64,000 bases of DNA from Massilia sp. W12. Its GTDB lineage: Bacteria; Pseudomonadota; Gammaproteobacteria; Burkholderiales; Burkholderiaceae_D. The translations under genes were made by a program, and so were the position numbers. The notes below the pieces were generated by a model. The model was not told the DNA's origin. It did no database searches and saw only the letters and a list, made by a program, of their open reading frames with translations. Below are positions 38,190-45,875 of this stretch, one piece after another (the stretch's first letter is position 1; each line of letters begins with the position of its first letter). The DNA lies in assembly GCF_037300705.1 (NCBI RefSeq), contig NZ_CP147776.1, positions 5,896,857-5,960,856 of the forward strand, written 5' to 3'.

Positions 38190-38520
38190 GCGCCGCCATG
38201 CGCTACAAGCGCCGACGCTTTAGTCAGAAAGCTGCGCAGCAGCACGCAACGCTTTGACGCCGCCTTGCAAGGCATGCAGGACGGCATCACGCAAACCAAC
38301 AGCATCAGCCGCACCTCCACCGCTTACGTTGTGCGCCGCCAGCGTCATTTAGGCCTTGAGGATGTGTCGGCCAATCCACAATCCGCGCACCCTGGCCGGC
38401 CTGTATGCGCAAGTTAATGACGGGCCACTGGGTTTGCCCAAGCACTGACGCTCATCACCCAGCAAAGCCAGATCAATGCATGCCAGGGCAGCGCCTTAGC
38501 CGGGCAAAGTCAGGCGTGAT
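38190..38520 (+). pseudogene. Decayed coding remnant of unknown origin
   Basis: A frame open from 38190 reads VRKLRSSTQRFDAALQGMQD and on to TSTAYVVRRQRHLGLEDV, ending at TAA 38415-38417. A second frame continues as GLYAQVNDGPLGLPKH and a third as AQALTLITQQSQINACQGSA. The style is one protein broken by two frameshifts. The repeated Gln-rich helical end recalls secretion or conjugation assembly proteins, but I cannot name the family. Confidence 0.35.
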
Positions 38521-38577
38521 ATGCGGCCTTGGGCAGCAAAAAACGCAGCTTTTACAGCACAGCGCGCCGGCGCCACA

Positions 38578-38680
38578 GGGGGGGCAATGGAGGGGCACTG
38601 GGGACAGTTATAACATTCCAATAAATCTCTCGGAATGTTTGATTGTTATAACCGCCCCCCCGTGCCGCAACTGCCCCCGC
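38578..38680. repeat. G-rich imperfect inverted repeat with GTTATAAC palindromes
   Basis: The two arms share GGGGGCA, GGCAC, GGGG and GTTATAAC in the same order on opposite strands, about 45 nt each, around a short AT-rich centre (ATTCC/GGAAT pairs at 38615-38619 and 38632-38636). GTTATAAC occurs at 38607-38614 and 38645-38652. It could fold into a long hairpin. Confidence 0.5.
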
Positions 38681-38918
38681 TCCTCTGACCCTGTTCCTTG
38701 CTGCCTAAGCGCATGAACAGATTCTGATTTCCATTAGGAAAGGTTGCCTTATGGAATTATTGGTTATTTCACGCTTGGTCCAGAAGGTGTTCTCTGTTAA
38801 AATATTGATCTTTCATTATTTCTTTGTGGAAATAATGGCGTAAAAGACACTATTGCGCGCAACTTGCATCACTTCCTGCATAGCCGGGCGCCCATCTCCA
38901 CTCAAACCAAAAAATACC

Positions 38919-40808
38919 ATGCGTGATCTCAGTCTTGTTCAAAGTCAACGCGAATTGCAATTCCACTCCCCCTTGGGGCCGGATCTATTATTGCCGATCG
39001 CCATGTTTGGCGAAGAAAGCCTGGGCCAGCCGTATTGCTATCGCTTGCAACTGGTTTCATCCAAACGCGATTTGCAGCCGCAAGCGCTGCTGGGTAAAAC
39101 GGTGTCGCTGCAGATCCAGCACCATCGCAAAGTCGAGCGGGAATTTAATGGCGTGGCGACGCGCTTGCGCCGGGTTGGCGCCTGGGACAATGTGCAGCGC
39201 TATGAGCTGGAGCTGCGGCCCTGGTTTTGGCTGTTGTCAAAGAGCCGCGATTGCCGCATTTTCCAAAAGAAAAGCGTGATCGAGATCATCAAAGACGTAT
39301 GCGGCAAACCGGTGTATGGCGGTTTGGGCAATCTGGACATGAGCGCGCTGAAGCGGAATTACCCCAAACTGGAATACTGTGTGCAATATCGCGAAAGCGA
39401 TATGCATTTTCTGCTGCGCTTGATGCAACGTTTTGGCATCTATTTTTATTTCAAACACGCCGACAAGCAGCACAAAATGTGTTTGATTGACTCCCCCGCC
39501 AGCCATACGCCCAGCCCAGGCTGGGAGTGCATCGCCTATGCCGCCGATGACAGCCGCAACCGTTATGGCGACACTCGCATCACGGCCTGGGATGACGCTG
39601 GCGAAATTCAAAGTGCAGCGTATGAGCATACCGACTACGATTTCACTACCAGCTTTAATAGCCTGCATGGGGTATTGCGTAAAAAAGATGTGCAAGCCAG
39701 CCATCAGCAAGCGCAATATGAGGTGTATGACTTCCCGGGGGGGTATGCGCTGGAAGATGGCGAGCTGGGTTGCCATCTGGCTGGTGTGGCGATGCACAGT
39801 CTGGCCGGGCAGGCGCGCTTGTGGCAGGGCCAAAGCAATGCACATGGTTTGGCGGTAGGGCATGCCTTCACTCTGAGCGGACATCCGCAAGATGCGCAAA
39901 ATGCGCAATATCTGATTGTTGCGCAGCAAGTCGAGCTGCATGCGGAAGATTTGAGCAGCGGCAATGGCGAGAGTGAAGAGCGGTTCCGCTGCGATGTGCA
40001 GGCGATCCGCAGCGATGCAGTCTGGCTGCCGCCGCAAAGTTTGAAAAAGCCATTGATTGCAGGCCCGCAAACCGCGATCGTGGTTGGCCCCAAGGGTCGG
40101 GAAATCTGGACCGACAAATATGGCCGCGTCAAATTGCAATTCCACTGGGACAGGTTGGGCAAATTCAATGAGGAAAGTTCGTGCTGGGTGCGGGTTTCGC
40201 AAAACTGGGCTGGTCGGCGCTGGGGCGCGATGTTTTTACCGCGCATCGGCATGGAAGTGATTGTCGAATTTTTAGAAGGCGATCCGGACCGTCCCATCAT
40301 CACCGGTTGCGTGTACAACAGTGAAACCATGCCGCCCTATGCCTTGCCGCAACACCACACCCGCAGTGGCATCAAGACCCAATCCGCCGAACATGCACAA
40401 GGTTTTAATGAGTTGCGTTTTGAAGACAAAGGCGGCGCTGAACAAATCTTCATCCACGCCCAGCGCGATATGGACAGCGTGGTGTTGCACAACGACAGCC
40501 AAAGCGTGGGCGCAAACCGCAGCATTTCTGTCAAAGGCCAGCACCAGGAAACCGTGCACAAAGACATGAGCGTGACGGTGAAAGAGGGACATGCCAGTTT
40601 GACCGTGGAAAAAGGCAATCACAGTATCAAGGTGGATGCCGGCGCGCAGGAAAACACCGTGAAAGGCGATATCAAAGTCACATCAGTGGCAGGTGAAATC
40701 CATCTGACTTCGCCCCAAAAGATCGTGCTGACGGTGGGCGGCAGCAGCATCACGATTGAGCCGGGCAATATCACCTTGAAGAGCGCCATGATTGATTTGA
40801 ATCCCTAA
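38919..40808 (+). CDS. vgrG: Type VI secretion tip protein VgrG
   Basis: The start at 38919 (MRDLSLVQSQRELQFHSPLG) fits VgrG N-termini; the longer frame to 38853 adds an unrelated leader. The 629-residue spike has the gp27-like part (LQLVSSKRDLQPQALLGKTV... YELELRPWFWLLSKSRDCRIFQ), the gp5 OB fold (REIWTDKYGRVKLQFHWDR, CWVRVSQNWAGRRWGAMFLP, EFLEGDPDRPIITGCVYN) and a C-terminal DUF2345-like beta-prism (SVGANRSISVKGQ... to GGSSITIEPGNITLKS). VgrG caps the T6SS tube and carries effectors. It heads an effector island; no T6SS core genes are present. Confidence 0.95.
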   Translation: MRDLSLVQSQRELQFHSPLGPDLLLPIAMFGEESLGQPYCYRLQLVSSKRDLQPQALLGKTVSLQIQHHRKVEREFNGVATRLRRVGAWDNVQRYELELRPWFWLLSKSRDCRIFQKKSVIEIIKDVCGKPVYGGLGNLDMSALKRNYPKLEYCVQYRESDMHFLLRLMQRFGIYFYFKHADKQHKMCLIDSPASHTPSPGWECIAYAADDSRNRYGDTRITAWDDAGEIQSAAYEHTDYDFTTSFNSLHGVLRKKDVQASHQQAQYEVYDFPGGYALEDGELGCHLAGVAMHSLAGQARLWQGQSNAHGLAVGHAFTLSGHPQDAQNAQYLIVAQQVELHAEDLSSGNGESEERFRCDVQAIRSDAVWLPPQSLKKPLIAGPQTAIVVGPKGREIWTDKYGRVKLQFHWDRLGKFNEESSCWVRVSQNWAGRRWGAMFLPRIGMEVIVEFLEGDPDRPIITGCVYNSETMPPYALPQHHTRSGIKTQSAEHAQGFNELRFEDKGGAEQIFIHAQRDMDSVVLHNDSQSVGANRSISVKGQHQETVHKDMSVTVKEGHASLTVEKGNHSIKVDAGAQENTVKGDIKVTSVAGEIHLTSPQKIVLTVGGSSITIEPGNITLKSAMIDLNP

Positions 40809-40820
40809 GGAAATGCAGAC

Positions 40821-41276
40821 ATGAGATTGTTTCAAATCAACGAAGGCACATTGTGCGTGCCTGAGCAATGGCTGGATAAAAGTTTGAATATTTTTCAAAT
40901 TCCGGCGCAAGGACAAGCCAAGGCAGCCAGCTTTATCATCAGCCGCGATGAAACACAAGGGCAGCGCAGCTTTGCGCATTACATCGCGGATCAGGTCCGG
41001 CAATGTGAAGAGCAATTGCCAGGATTTCAATTATTACAGCGGCATATCTTGTCAGATCCGTGTTCGTATGCATGGTTGGATTACACTTGGCAATCACCGG
41101 AAACAAAAGTATTGATGCGCCAATTGTATTTCGAGCGTCGTCCGGCAATCGTCATCATGAGTTTAACCACCACGCCGGAGGATGCACACACGCATGAAGC
41201 AACTTGGCGTGAAGTCATTCGCAGCACGCAATTAACAGAATTGAGTCAGCCGGATCCAGCGGCAAGGGTGTTGTAA
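40821..41276 (+). CDS. Eag-type T6SS effector chaperone (DUF1795/DcrB family)
   Basis: The 151-residue protein lies 12 nt after vgrG and overlaps the effector start by one base. It matches DUF1795: MRLFQINEGTLCVPEQWLDKSL at the start (location only), then SFIISRDE and QLPGFQLL, and RPAIVIMSLTTTPE near the end. Eag chaperones of this family shield the N-terminal transmembrane segments of PAAR effectors and hold them for loading on VgrG. The next gene is exactly such an effector with N-terminal hydrophobic segments. An 82-bp piece of this gene is duplicated at 42818-42899. Confidence 0.85.
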   Translation: MRLFQINEGTLCVPEQWLDKSLNIFQIPAQGQAKAASFIISRDETQGQRSFAHYIADQVRQCEEQLPGFQLLQRHILSDPCSYAWLDYTWQSPETKVLMRQLYFERRPAIVIMSLTTTPEDAHTHEATWREVIRSTQLTELSQPDPAARVL

Positions 41277-42481
41277 TGGACCTGCAAGCAGCAGCCCGTT
41301 TGGGCGATGAGGTTGCGCACGGTTTTGGTTTAATGTCCATGGTGGCAGGCGCCGTTGTGGGCGCGGTGGTCGGCGCGGCGCTGGTCGGGGCCACTGTAGC
41401 GACAGGTGGCGCCGCGATTGCGATTGTGGCTGGTTCGGTGGCTGCCGGTGGCCTGGGTTTGGCGCAGTTAGTCAAAGGCATATGCACAGCAGCCAGTTTG
41501 CCTGAACCCGCGTCCGGCGTGTTGAGCATGGGCAGTGGCAATATTCGCATCAATGGCCGCCCGGCAATGCGCGCCAGCCTTGACATGGCGGCAGTATGCA
41601 GTGGTCTGCCAATGAATCATTATCCCTGGCCGGCGCCATTGATTGCCGAAGGCAGCGCCAGTGTGCGTTTTAACGGTCAGCCAGCAGCCAGGCTTTCCTC
41701 AAAAATGATCTGCGGCGCGCATATCAAGAGCGGCAGCGGAAATGTACGTATAGGCGGCGTCAGCATACGCACTGAATTTGTATGGGATGGCGAGCAATGG
41801 GCAGAGTGGACGTTAACCGGTTTGGGCTTGTTTGCGCTGGGCTTTGCAGGAAGGGCGGTGTGGTTGGCGGGAGGACGTTTAGGCTTAGCCAAGTTTTTTG
41901 GCGCCCTCGGCTTGGGGGTTGCCGGATTTGAAGGCTTGGGGCAGTTGGGCGATAGGCTGGGGCCGGGGTATCGTGATATTCTGCAGGGAGCTGCGGGGCT
42001 GGTGTTGTTGGGGGTTAGCAAAAGGCTGAGCCTGAATAAAAAGGCAGAGGTGAAGAGTAAATCTTACCAAGCATATGGTGGAAAAGGAGCACTAAGCGGC
42101 AGGCAGTTTGATCCCGCGAAAGCAGGAGGGCCAATAAGAAATTTAAACACAAATCGAGTTAGGGTGACAAATAGAGGGGTGGATGTGGTGAAAAAACACT
42201 TGTCAAGATTTCAAAAAGATGAGGCAAATGACTTTATGATTAATCGGCTGGAAAAAATTGCAAAAGGAGATATGGAAGCTGAACAAGTCGACTTAAATTT
42301 TTATACGCACGAGTTAAGGGAATATGTTCGGTACAGGCGCCTAGGATGGCCAGAGGGGACACCAGCTTCGGAGGAAGAAGCATATTCCCTTTGGAATAAT
42401 ACACACACTGCAACCCTGGAAGATTATAGATTAAATGAAAAAACCATCCCCCACCCTCTTTATCATAAGGATGCGCCATGA
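41276..42481 (+). CDS. T6SS PAAR effector with N-terminal TM region and novel C-terminal toxin-like domain
   Basis: This 401-residue protein has a prePAAR start (MDLQAAARLGDEVAHG), a hydrophobic Gly/Ala segment at about 22-62 needing an Eag chaperone, a PAAR spike at about 85-165 (GSGNIRINGRPAMRASLDMA and GSGNVRIGGVSIRT) and a second membrane segment near 180-250. From about residue 255 the DNA becomes AT-rich and the protein changes to NFYTHELREYVRYRRLG and LWNNTHTATLEDY, with conserved-looking His/Glu/Asp. I do not recognise this domain; it is presumably the toxin. The stop overlaps the next gene in ATGA. Confidence 0.82.
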   Translation: MDLQAAARLGDEVAHGFGLMSMVAGAVVGAVVGAALVGATVATGGAAIAIVAGSVAAGGLGLAQLVKGICTAASLPEPASGVLSMGSGNIRINGRPAMRASLDMAAVCSGLPMNHYPWPAPLIAEGSASVRFNGQPAARLSSKMICGAHIKSGSGNVRIGGVSIRTEFVWDGEQWAEWTLTGLGLFALGFAGRAVWLAGGRLGLAKFFGALGLGVAGFEGLGQLGDRLGPGYRDILQGAAGLVLLGVSKRLSLNKKAEVKSKSYQAYGGKGALSGRQFDPAKAGGPIRNLNTNRVRVTNRGVDVVKKHLSRFQKDEANDFMINRLEKIAKGDMEAEQVDLNFYTHELREYVRYRRLGWPEGTPASEEEAYSLWNNTHTATLEDYRLNEKTIPHPLYHKDAP

Positions 42482-42717
42482 GTAATGATGAAATAACTAG
42501 GGTTGCATTGAAATATATTAATGGGCGAGACGATGGTGCAAGCTGGTACAATCTGGAAATTGCCTTATCCAGAAAAGGGTATGGAGGAGATTGTAATACT
42601 GTGACTTTACTTCATGAGTTAATGAGTAAAGGACTGATTTATATTTGCGGAGGAGGAAGGACTGAAGCTCCGCTATATAAAATTAGTGAATTTGGAAAAA
42701 AATTTCTAAGAGATTGA
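42478..42717 (+). CDS. Probable immunity protein for the PAAR effector
   Basis: The 79-residue cytoplasmic protein starts inside the effector stop (ATGA), an arrangement typical for effector-immunity pairs. It reads MSNDEITRVALKYINGRDDG and looks like a winged-helix-like small domain (HELMSKGLIYICGGG...PLYKISEFGKKFL). It has no signal peptide, suggesting that the toxin acts in the cytoplasm. The gene is AT-rich like the toxin domain, so both were probably acquired together. Role inferred from context. Confidence 0.65.
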   Translation: MSNDEITRVALKYINGRDDGASWYNLEIALSRKGYGGDCNTVTLLHELMSKGLIYICGGGRTEAPLYKISEFGKKFLRD

Positions 42718-42737
42718 GGTTCTTGCAAAACTATTCA

Positions 42738-42767
42738 CATGGAAAAACTTCACACAGTTTTTCCATG
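42738..42767. terminator. Perfect 11-bp hairpin after the immunity gene
   Basis: CATGGAAAAAC (42738-42748) pairs with GTTTTTCCATG (42757-42767) around an 8-nt loop, 20 nt after the immunity stop. It may end the vgrG-effector transcript; the T tract lies inside the stem rather than after it. Confidence 0.45.
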
Positions 42768-43085
42768 AAGATATTTCATTCTGGATTTAAGTTCTTTATA
42801 TGTAACATTAATCCATACAGCGCAGCTTTGCGCATTACATCGCGGATCAGGTCCGGTAATGTGAAGAGCAATTGCCAGGATTTCAATTATTACAGCGGCG
42901 GATGCAATTTTGAATCTTTTATCAAAAATAATATATTGGTTAAAATCCCAATGAAAAAATTTTCCGTTCACAATTTCCTCCTGAATGTGGGCATGAGAAT
43001 TTCAACATCCTGTTAATATTATGGTATTTTATGATACTATTGACACTTTGCATTTATTCTGTAAGGTGTGTTTATAGGAGGGGGG
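42768..43085. other. Non-coding AT-rich stretch with the Eag relic
   Basis: Apart from the 82-bp relic I see no gene. The frame at 42714-43016 crosses the relic and hairpin and is not credible. The AT-rich 43010-43070 part, with TATGATACTATTGACA-like sequences, could hold a promoter for the next gene. Confidence 0.4.
42818..42899 (+). repeat. 82-bp copy of part of the Eag chaperone gene
   Basis: Bases 42818-42899 repeat 40962-41043 of the Eag gene with one mismatch (C to T in GTCCGG(C/T)AATG). The copy is out of any gene context. It is a relic of a duplication or recombination that once placed another Eag-effector unit here. Confidence 0.85.
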
Positions 43086-43496
43086 ATGAAAAAAACTGTT
43101 ATCGCAATATTGCTTATGGCGCCTCTAATTGTGGCGGGATGGTTTCATCTACATCCTGATAAACCTGTAGCAGAAGCTGTTGCTGTCATGGATCCATGTA
43201 ATACATTTACAGCAGAGTTTGCCCCATATGCAACTCCTTTGCTGAGGAAAAATGGTTTGGAAATGGAATTGCTGGTTTCGTTTCATGATTTTAATCTGGA
43301 AGAGGCTTTGCGAGTTCAAGAAGCGGTCAAGTCGGGAACCAAAATCATCAATGTTTTGCAATCCAAATATTTGCTCAAAGCGAAGAGACTTGAGAAAATG
43401 AGATTAGTGTTGCAAGTAGACACTGCTCAAGAGGTAGAAGTAGCATTGATGGCTTTATGCCTGGAAAAGCATAAGTTACATAAGGAAGGTGTTTAA
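43086..43496 (+). CDS. Secreted or membrane-anchored protein of unknown function, possible immunity
   Basis: The start at 43086 is set by AGGAGGGGGG just upstream. The 136-residue product has an N-terminal membrane or signal segment (MKKTVIAILLMAPLIVAGWF) and a helical periplasmic domain (LEEALRVQEAVKSGTKIINV, then KAKRLEKMRLVLQVD). Two Cys (DPCNTF, ALCLEK) could pair. It is in the T6SS relic zone and AT-rich, so it may be an orphan immunity protein for a periplasmic toxin, but nothing in its sequence proves that. Confidence 0.55.
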   Translation: MKKTVIAILLMAPLIVAGWFHLHPDKPVAEAVAVMDPCNTFTAEFAPYATPLLRKNGLEMELLVSFHDFNLEEALRVQEAVKSGTKIINVLQSKYLLKAKRLEKMRLVLQVDTAQEVEVALMALCLEKHKLHKEGV

Positions 43497-43563
43497 AATA
43501 TAAGCCATGAAGAGTGCGCGCACTTGTGCCTACGCGGAGTTGTACCTAACAGCCCGGTAGGGG

Positions 43564-43728
43564 GAACAAGCTCAGGCATGGGAAAGACTGAAAAATGGAA
43601 ATTATAAAAAAGAGGATGTGATATGGATGAAACATGAGTTGGCAGAGAGGTGGTATGAACTGAAGCATGGTTACGGTTAGGCCCATAATGCGGCTGAATC
43701 AAAATGGAAAGGTTTTCCCTGGGAATAA
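43564..43728 (+). pseudogene. Broken C-terminal end of a toxin, with an in-frame amber codon
   Basis: In one frame the sequence reads QAWERLKNGNYKKEDVIWMK, HELAERWYELKHGYG, a TAG at 43678-43680, then AHNAAESKWKGFPWE and TAA at 43726-43728. The sense continues through the amber codon in the style of polymorphic toxin C-termini (HE..E....G...AH..A...W). A TAG also lies upstream at 43558-43560. It is the tail of a lost or displaced effector. Confidence 0.6.
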
Positions 43729-43730
43729 TC

Positions 43731-44051
43731 ATGAAAGTATTTCATCAAGATAATTTATACAAAATAGCCCGCATTACCGGGCCTCAACATAATTTTCTTG
43801 GGGTTCGCATAGGAGTGAAGCCAGGTAGTATAATATACACTTGCTTACCAGAGGAAAATGTTGTTTCGGCTAGAGTTAATGAGGAATATGTTAGCAAGCA
43901 GATTGATGCTGCATTGGGTGTCGCGGCCGAAGTATACGGAATTCCTTTTTATGTTTCTGAAGTTCAATTTTTGGCTTCGGATTCGCAATCGAAAGACGCG
44001 TATAAAATAATGATGCTTGAGATTTGTAAGTTTATTGCAAATTCTCGATAA
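43731..44051 (+). CDS. Orphan immunity-like protein
   Basis: The 106-residue protein starts at the ATG following the toxin relic (MKVFHQDNLYKIARITGPQH); an upstream in-frame ATG at 43704 belongs to the relic. It has beta-rich sequence (FLGVRIGVKPGSIIYTCLPEE) and a helical end (AYKIMMLEICKFIANSR), with no signal peptide. It starts 2 nt after the relic's final stop, so it is the probable immunity partner of the broken toxin. Function inferred from position only. Confidence 0.55.
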   Translation: MKVFHQDNLYKIARITGPQHNFLGVRIGVKPGSIIYTCLPEENVVSARVNEEYVSKQIDAALGVAAEVYGIPFYVSEVQFLASDSQSKDAYKIMMLEICKFIANSR

Positions 44052-44102
44052 AGATTTGTTTCTGGGCGATATGAAAATTGGAAAAGTTTGGGAAATTAAT
44101 AA

Positions 44103-44237
44103 TTGAAACTGGCGAACGAAGTCGAGGCATATCCCCATTGGAATAATCGGCGCGGCCAGCTTTGCCAAATTGCCTGCTCCGATTATTCCGTGCCGCAGAT
44201 GCTGGCGCGGCTCAGTTATCCAAAAATCGCCAGCTGA
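44103..44237 (+). pseudogene. Short coding remnant beside murJ
   Basis: A 44-codon frame behind two TAA stops reads KLANEVEAYPHWNNRRGQL and ends SVPQMLARLSYPKIAS. It is coding-like but lacks a normal start, so it is probably the end of a lost gene. It contains GGAATAATCGG (44140-44150) and its complement (44179-44189). Confidence 0.3.
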
Positions 44238-44279
44238 TGTTTGTTACCCCCCGCCAGATGTTCCGCACGGGGGACGTAC

Positions 44280-45830
44280 TCAATTCACTACCCGCTTGAA
44301 GTCTTTCACGCGGAAACCCAGCGCAAACAAAACCCCGAAATACAGCACGATGCAAGCGCCCACCACCACGCCCAGCATGCCGGCGCGCAGCCAGGGCTTG
44401 GCGCCCCAGGCGATCCAGGGCAGGCTTTGTGCAGCCCACCAGCTCAAAGCGCCCATCGCGCACAGCGCAATCAGCAGTTTGCCGGCGAACAGCCACCAGC
44501 CGGGGCGCGGTTGGTATTGGCCGTTTTTGCGCAAAAACCAGTACAGGAAGGCGGCATTGCCGCAGGCCCCCAGGCCGACCGACAGCGCCAATCCGGCGGT
44601 GCCCAGGAAGGGGACAAACAGGGCGTTCATGAGCTGGGTCAGGATCATCACGCCAATCGCGATTTTGACCGGGGTTTTGATGTTTTGCTGGGCGTAAAAG
44701 GCCGGGGCCAGAATTTTCACCAGAATAAAGCCGATCAGGCCGGCGGCATACGCGATCAGTGGCGCTTGCGCCATCGCCACCGCTTGCGCATTGAAGCGGC
44801 CATAGTGGAATAAGGTGGCGATCAGGGGCACCGCCAGCGTGGCCAGGCCGACCGCTGCCGGCAGCGTCAGCAGGCAGGCCAGGCGCAGACCCCAGTCCAG
44901 CAGGCCGTTGAATTCCTGTTCCTGCTTTTTCTGAATCGCGGCGGATAAACCCGGCAGCAAAATCGTGCCCAGCGCCACACCCAGCAAGGCGGTGGGGAAT
45001 TCCATTAAGCGGTCGGCGTAAAACAGCGCAGAGATGCTGCCTTCGCCCAGGGTGGAGGCGATGGCGGTATTGATCATGATCGAAAGCTGGGTGGCGGACA
45101 CCGCAAACACCGCCGGCCCCATGCGGGTCAAGACCCGGCGCACGGCAGGATCGCGAAACGGCGCCAGTGGCGACAGACTGAGGCGCGGCAGCATGCCGAT
45201 GCGGCGCAGCGCCGGCAATTGGATGGCGACTTGCAGCAGGCCGCCGATGCATACCGCAATCGCCATGGCGTACACCGGCTCTTGCAGATGCGGGGCCAGC
45301 CAGAGCGCGCAGCCGATGAAGGACAGGTTTAATAAAACCGGCGAGAAGGCGGGAATACGGAATTCGCGCCAGGTATTCAAGACGCCGCCAGCCAGGGCGA
45401 CGAAGGACATACAGCAGATGTAGGGAAACATCAGGCGCGTCATGAAGACGGAAGCCTCGAATGCTTCGCGCTTGTCCTGCAAACCATGCGCCATGCCCCA
45501 CAGTAAGACCGGGGCCCCGATGATGCCCAGCAAGGCAGTGATCAGGGTGGCCCACAGCAGTGCGCTGGCGACTTGATCGACCAGGCTTTTGGCTTCTTCC
45601 GGTGTTTTGGTGTTTTTATATTCCGACAGCATGGGCACGAAAGCTTGCGCAAACGCGCCTTCGGCAAACAGGCGGCGCAGCAAATTCGGGATGCGGAAGG
45701 CGACGTTAAAGGCGTCGGTCATGGCCGAAACGCCGAAGGCGCTGGCGAACAGGGAATCGCGCAGCAATCCGGTGACGCGCGATAACAGGGTCAGGCCGGA
45801 AATCGTGCCCAGGGTTTTCAGCAGATTCAT
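44280..45830 (-). CDS. murJ: Lipid II flippase MurJ
   Basis: A 516-residue MATE-like (MOP superfamily) protein with about 14 membrane segments. It opens LKTLGTISGLTLLSRVTGLLRD (location given by its first residues) and contains FRIPNLLRRLFAEGAFAQAF, the MurJ signature. It moves lipid II to the periplasmic face for peptidoglycan synthesis. It lies behind dxs on the same strand, 45 nt away, with a hairpin in the gap. The Arg/Asp central-cavity residues (RIPN..R) are present. Confidence 0.95.
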   Translation of the reverse strand: MNLLKTLGTISGLTLLSRVTGLLRDSLFASAFGVSAMTDAFNVAFRIPNLLRRLFAEGAFAQAFVPMLSEYKNTKTPEEAKSLVDQVASALLWATLITALLGIIGAPVLLWGMAHGLQDKREAFEASVFMTRLMFPYICCMSFVALAGGVLNTWREFRIPAFSPVLLNLSFIGCALWLAPHLQEPVYAMAIAVCIGGLLQVAIQLPALRRIGMLPRLSLSPLAPFRDPAVRRVLTRMGPAVFAVSATQLSIMINTAIASTLGEGSISALFYADRLMEFPTALLGVALGTILLPGLSAAIQKKQEQEFNGLLDWGLRLACLLTLPAAVGLATLAVPLIATLFHYGRFNAQAVAMAQAPLIAYAAGLIGFILVKILAPAFYAQQNIKTPVKIAIGVMILTQLMNALFVPFLGTAGLALSVGLGACGNAAFLYWFLRKNGQYQPRPGWWLFAGKLLIALCAMGALSWWAAQSLPWIAWGAKPWLRAGMLGVVVGACIVLYFGVLFALGFRVKDFKRVVN

Positions 45831-45838
45831 GGAATGCG

Positions 45839-45863
45839 CCGCGCGCGCTTTGGGCGCGCGCGG
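45839..45863. other. Perfect 10-bp GC hairpin in front of murJ
   Basis: CCGCGCGCGC (45839-45848) pairs with GCGCGCGCGG (45854-45863) around TTTGG. On the minus strand it ends 9 nt before the murJ start, so it would lie over the ribosome site or act as an intergenic attenuator between dxs and murJ. No T-run follows. Confidence 0.5.
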
Positions 45864-45875
45864 TGAGATGGAGGA

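Larger units (their letters stand above)
37834..38918. other. Long gene-poor stretch before vgrG
   Basis: This 1.1-kb region holds the RTX2 upstream sequence, a probable decayed gene at about 38190-38520 and a G-rich imperfect inverted repeat at 38578-38680. The AT-rich 38740-38850 part likely contains the vgrG promoter. No intact gene with coding character is seen; the 103-codon frame at 38405-38716 crosses the inverted repeat. Confidence 0.45.
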
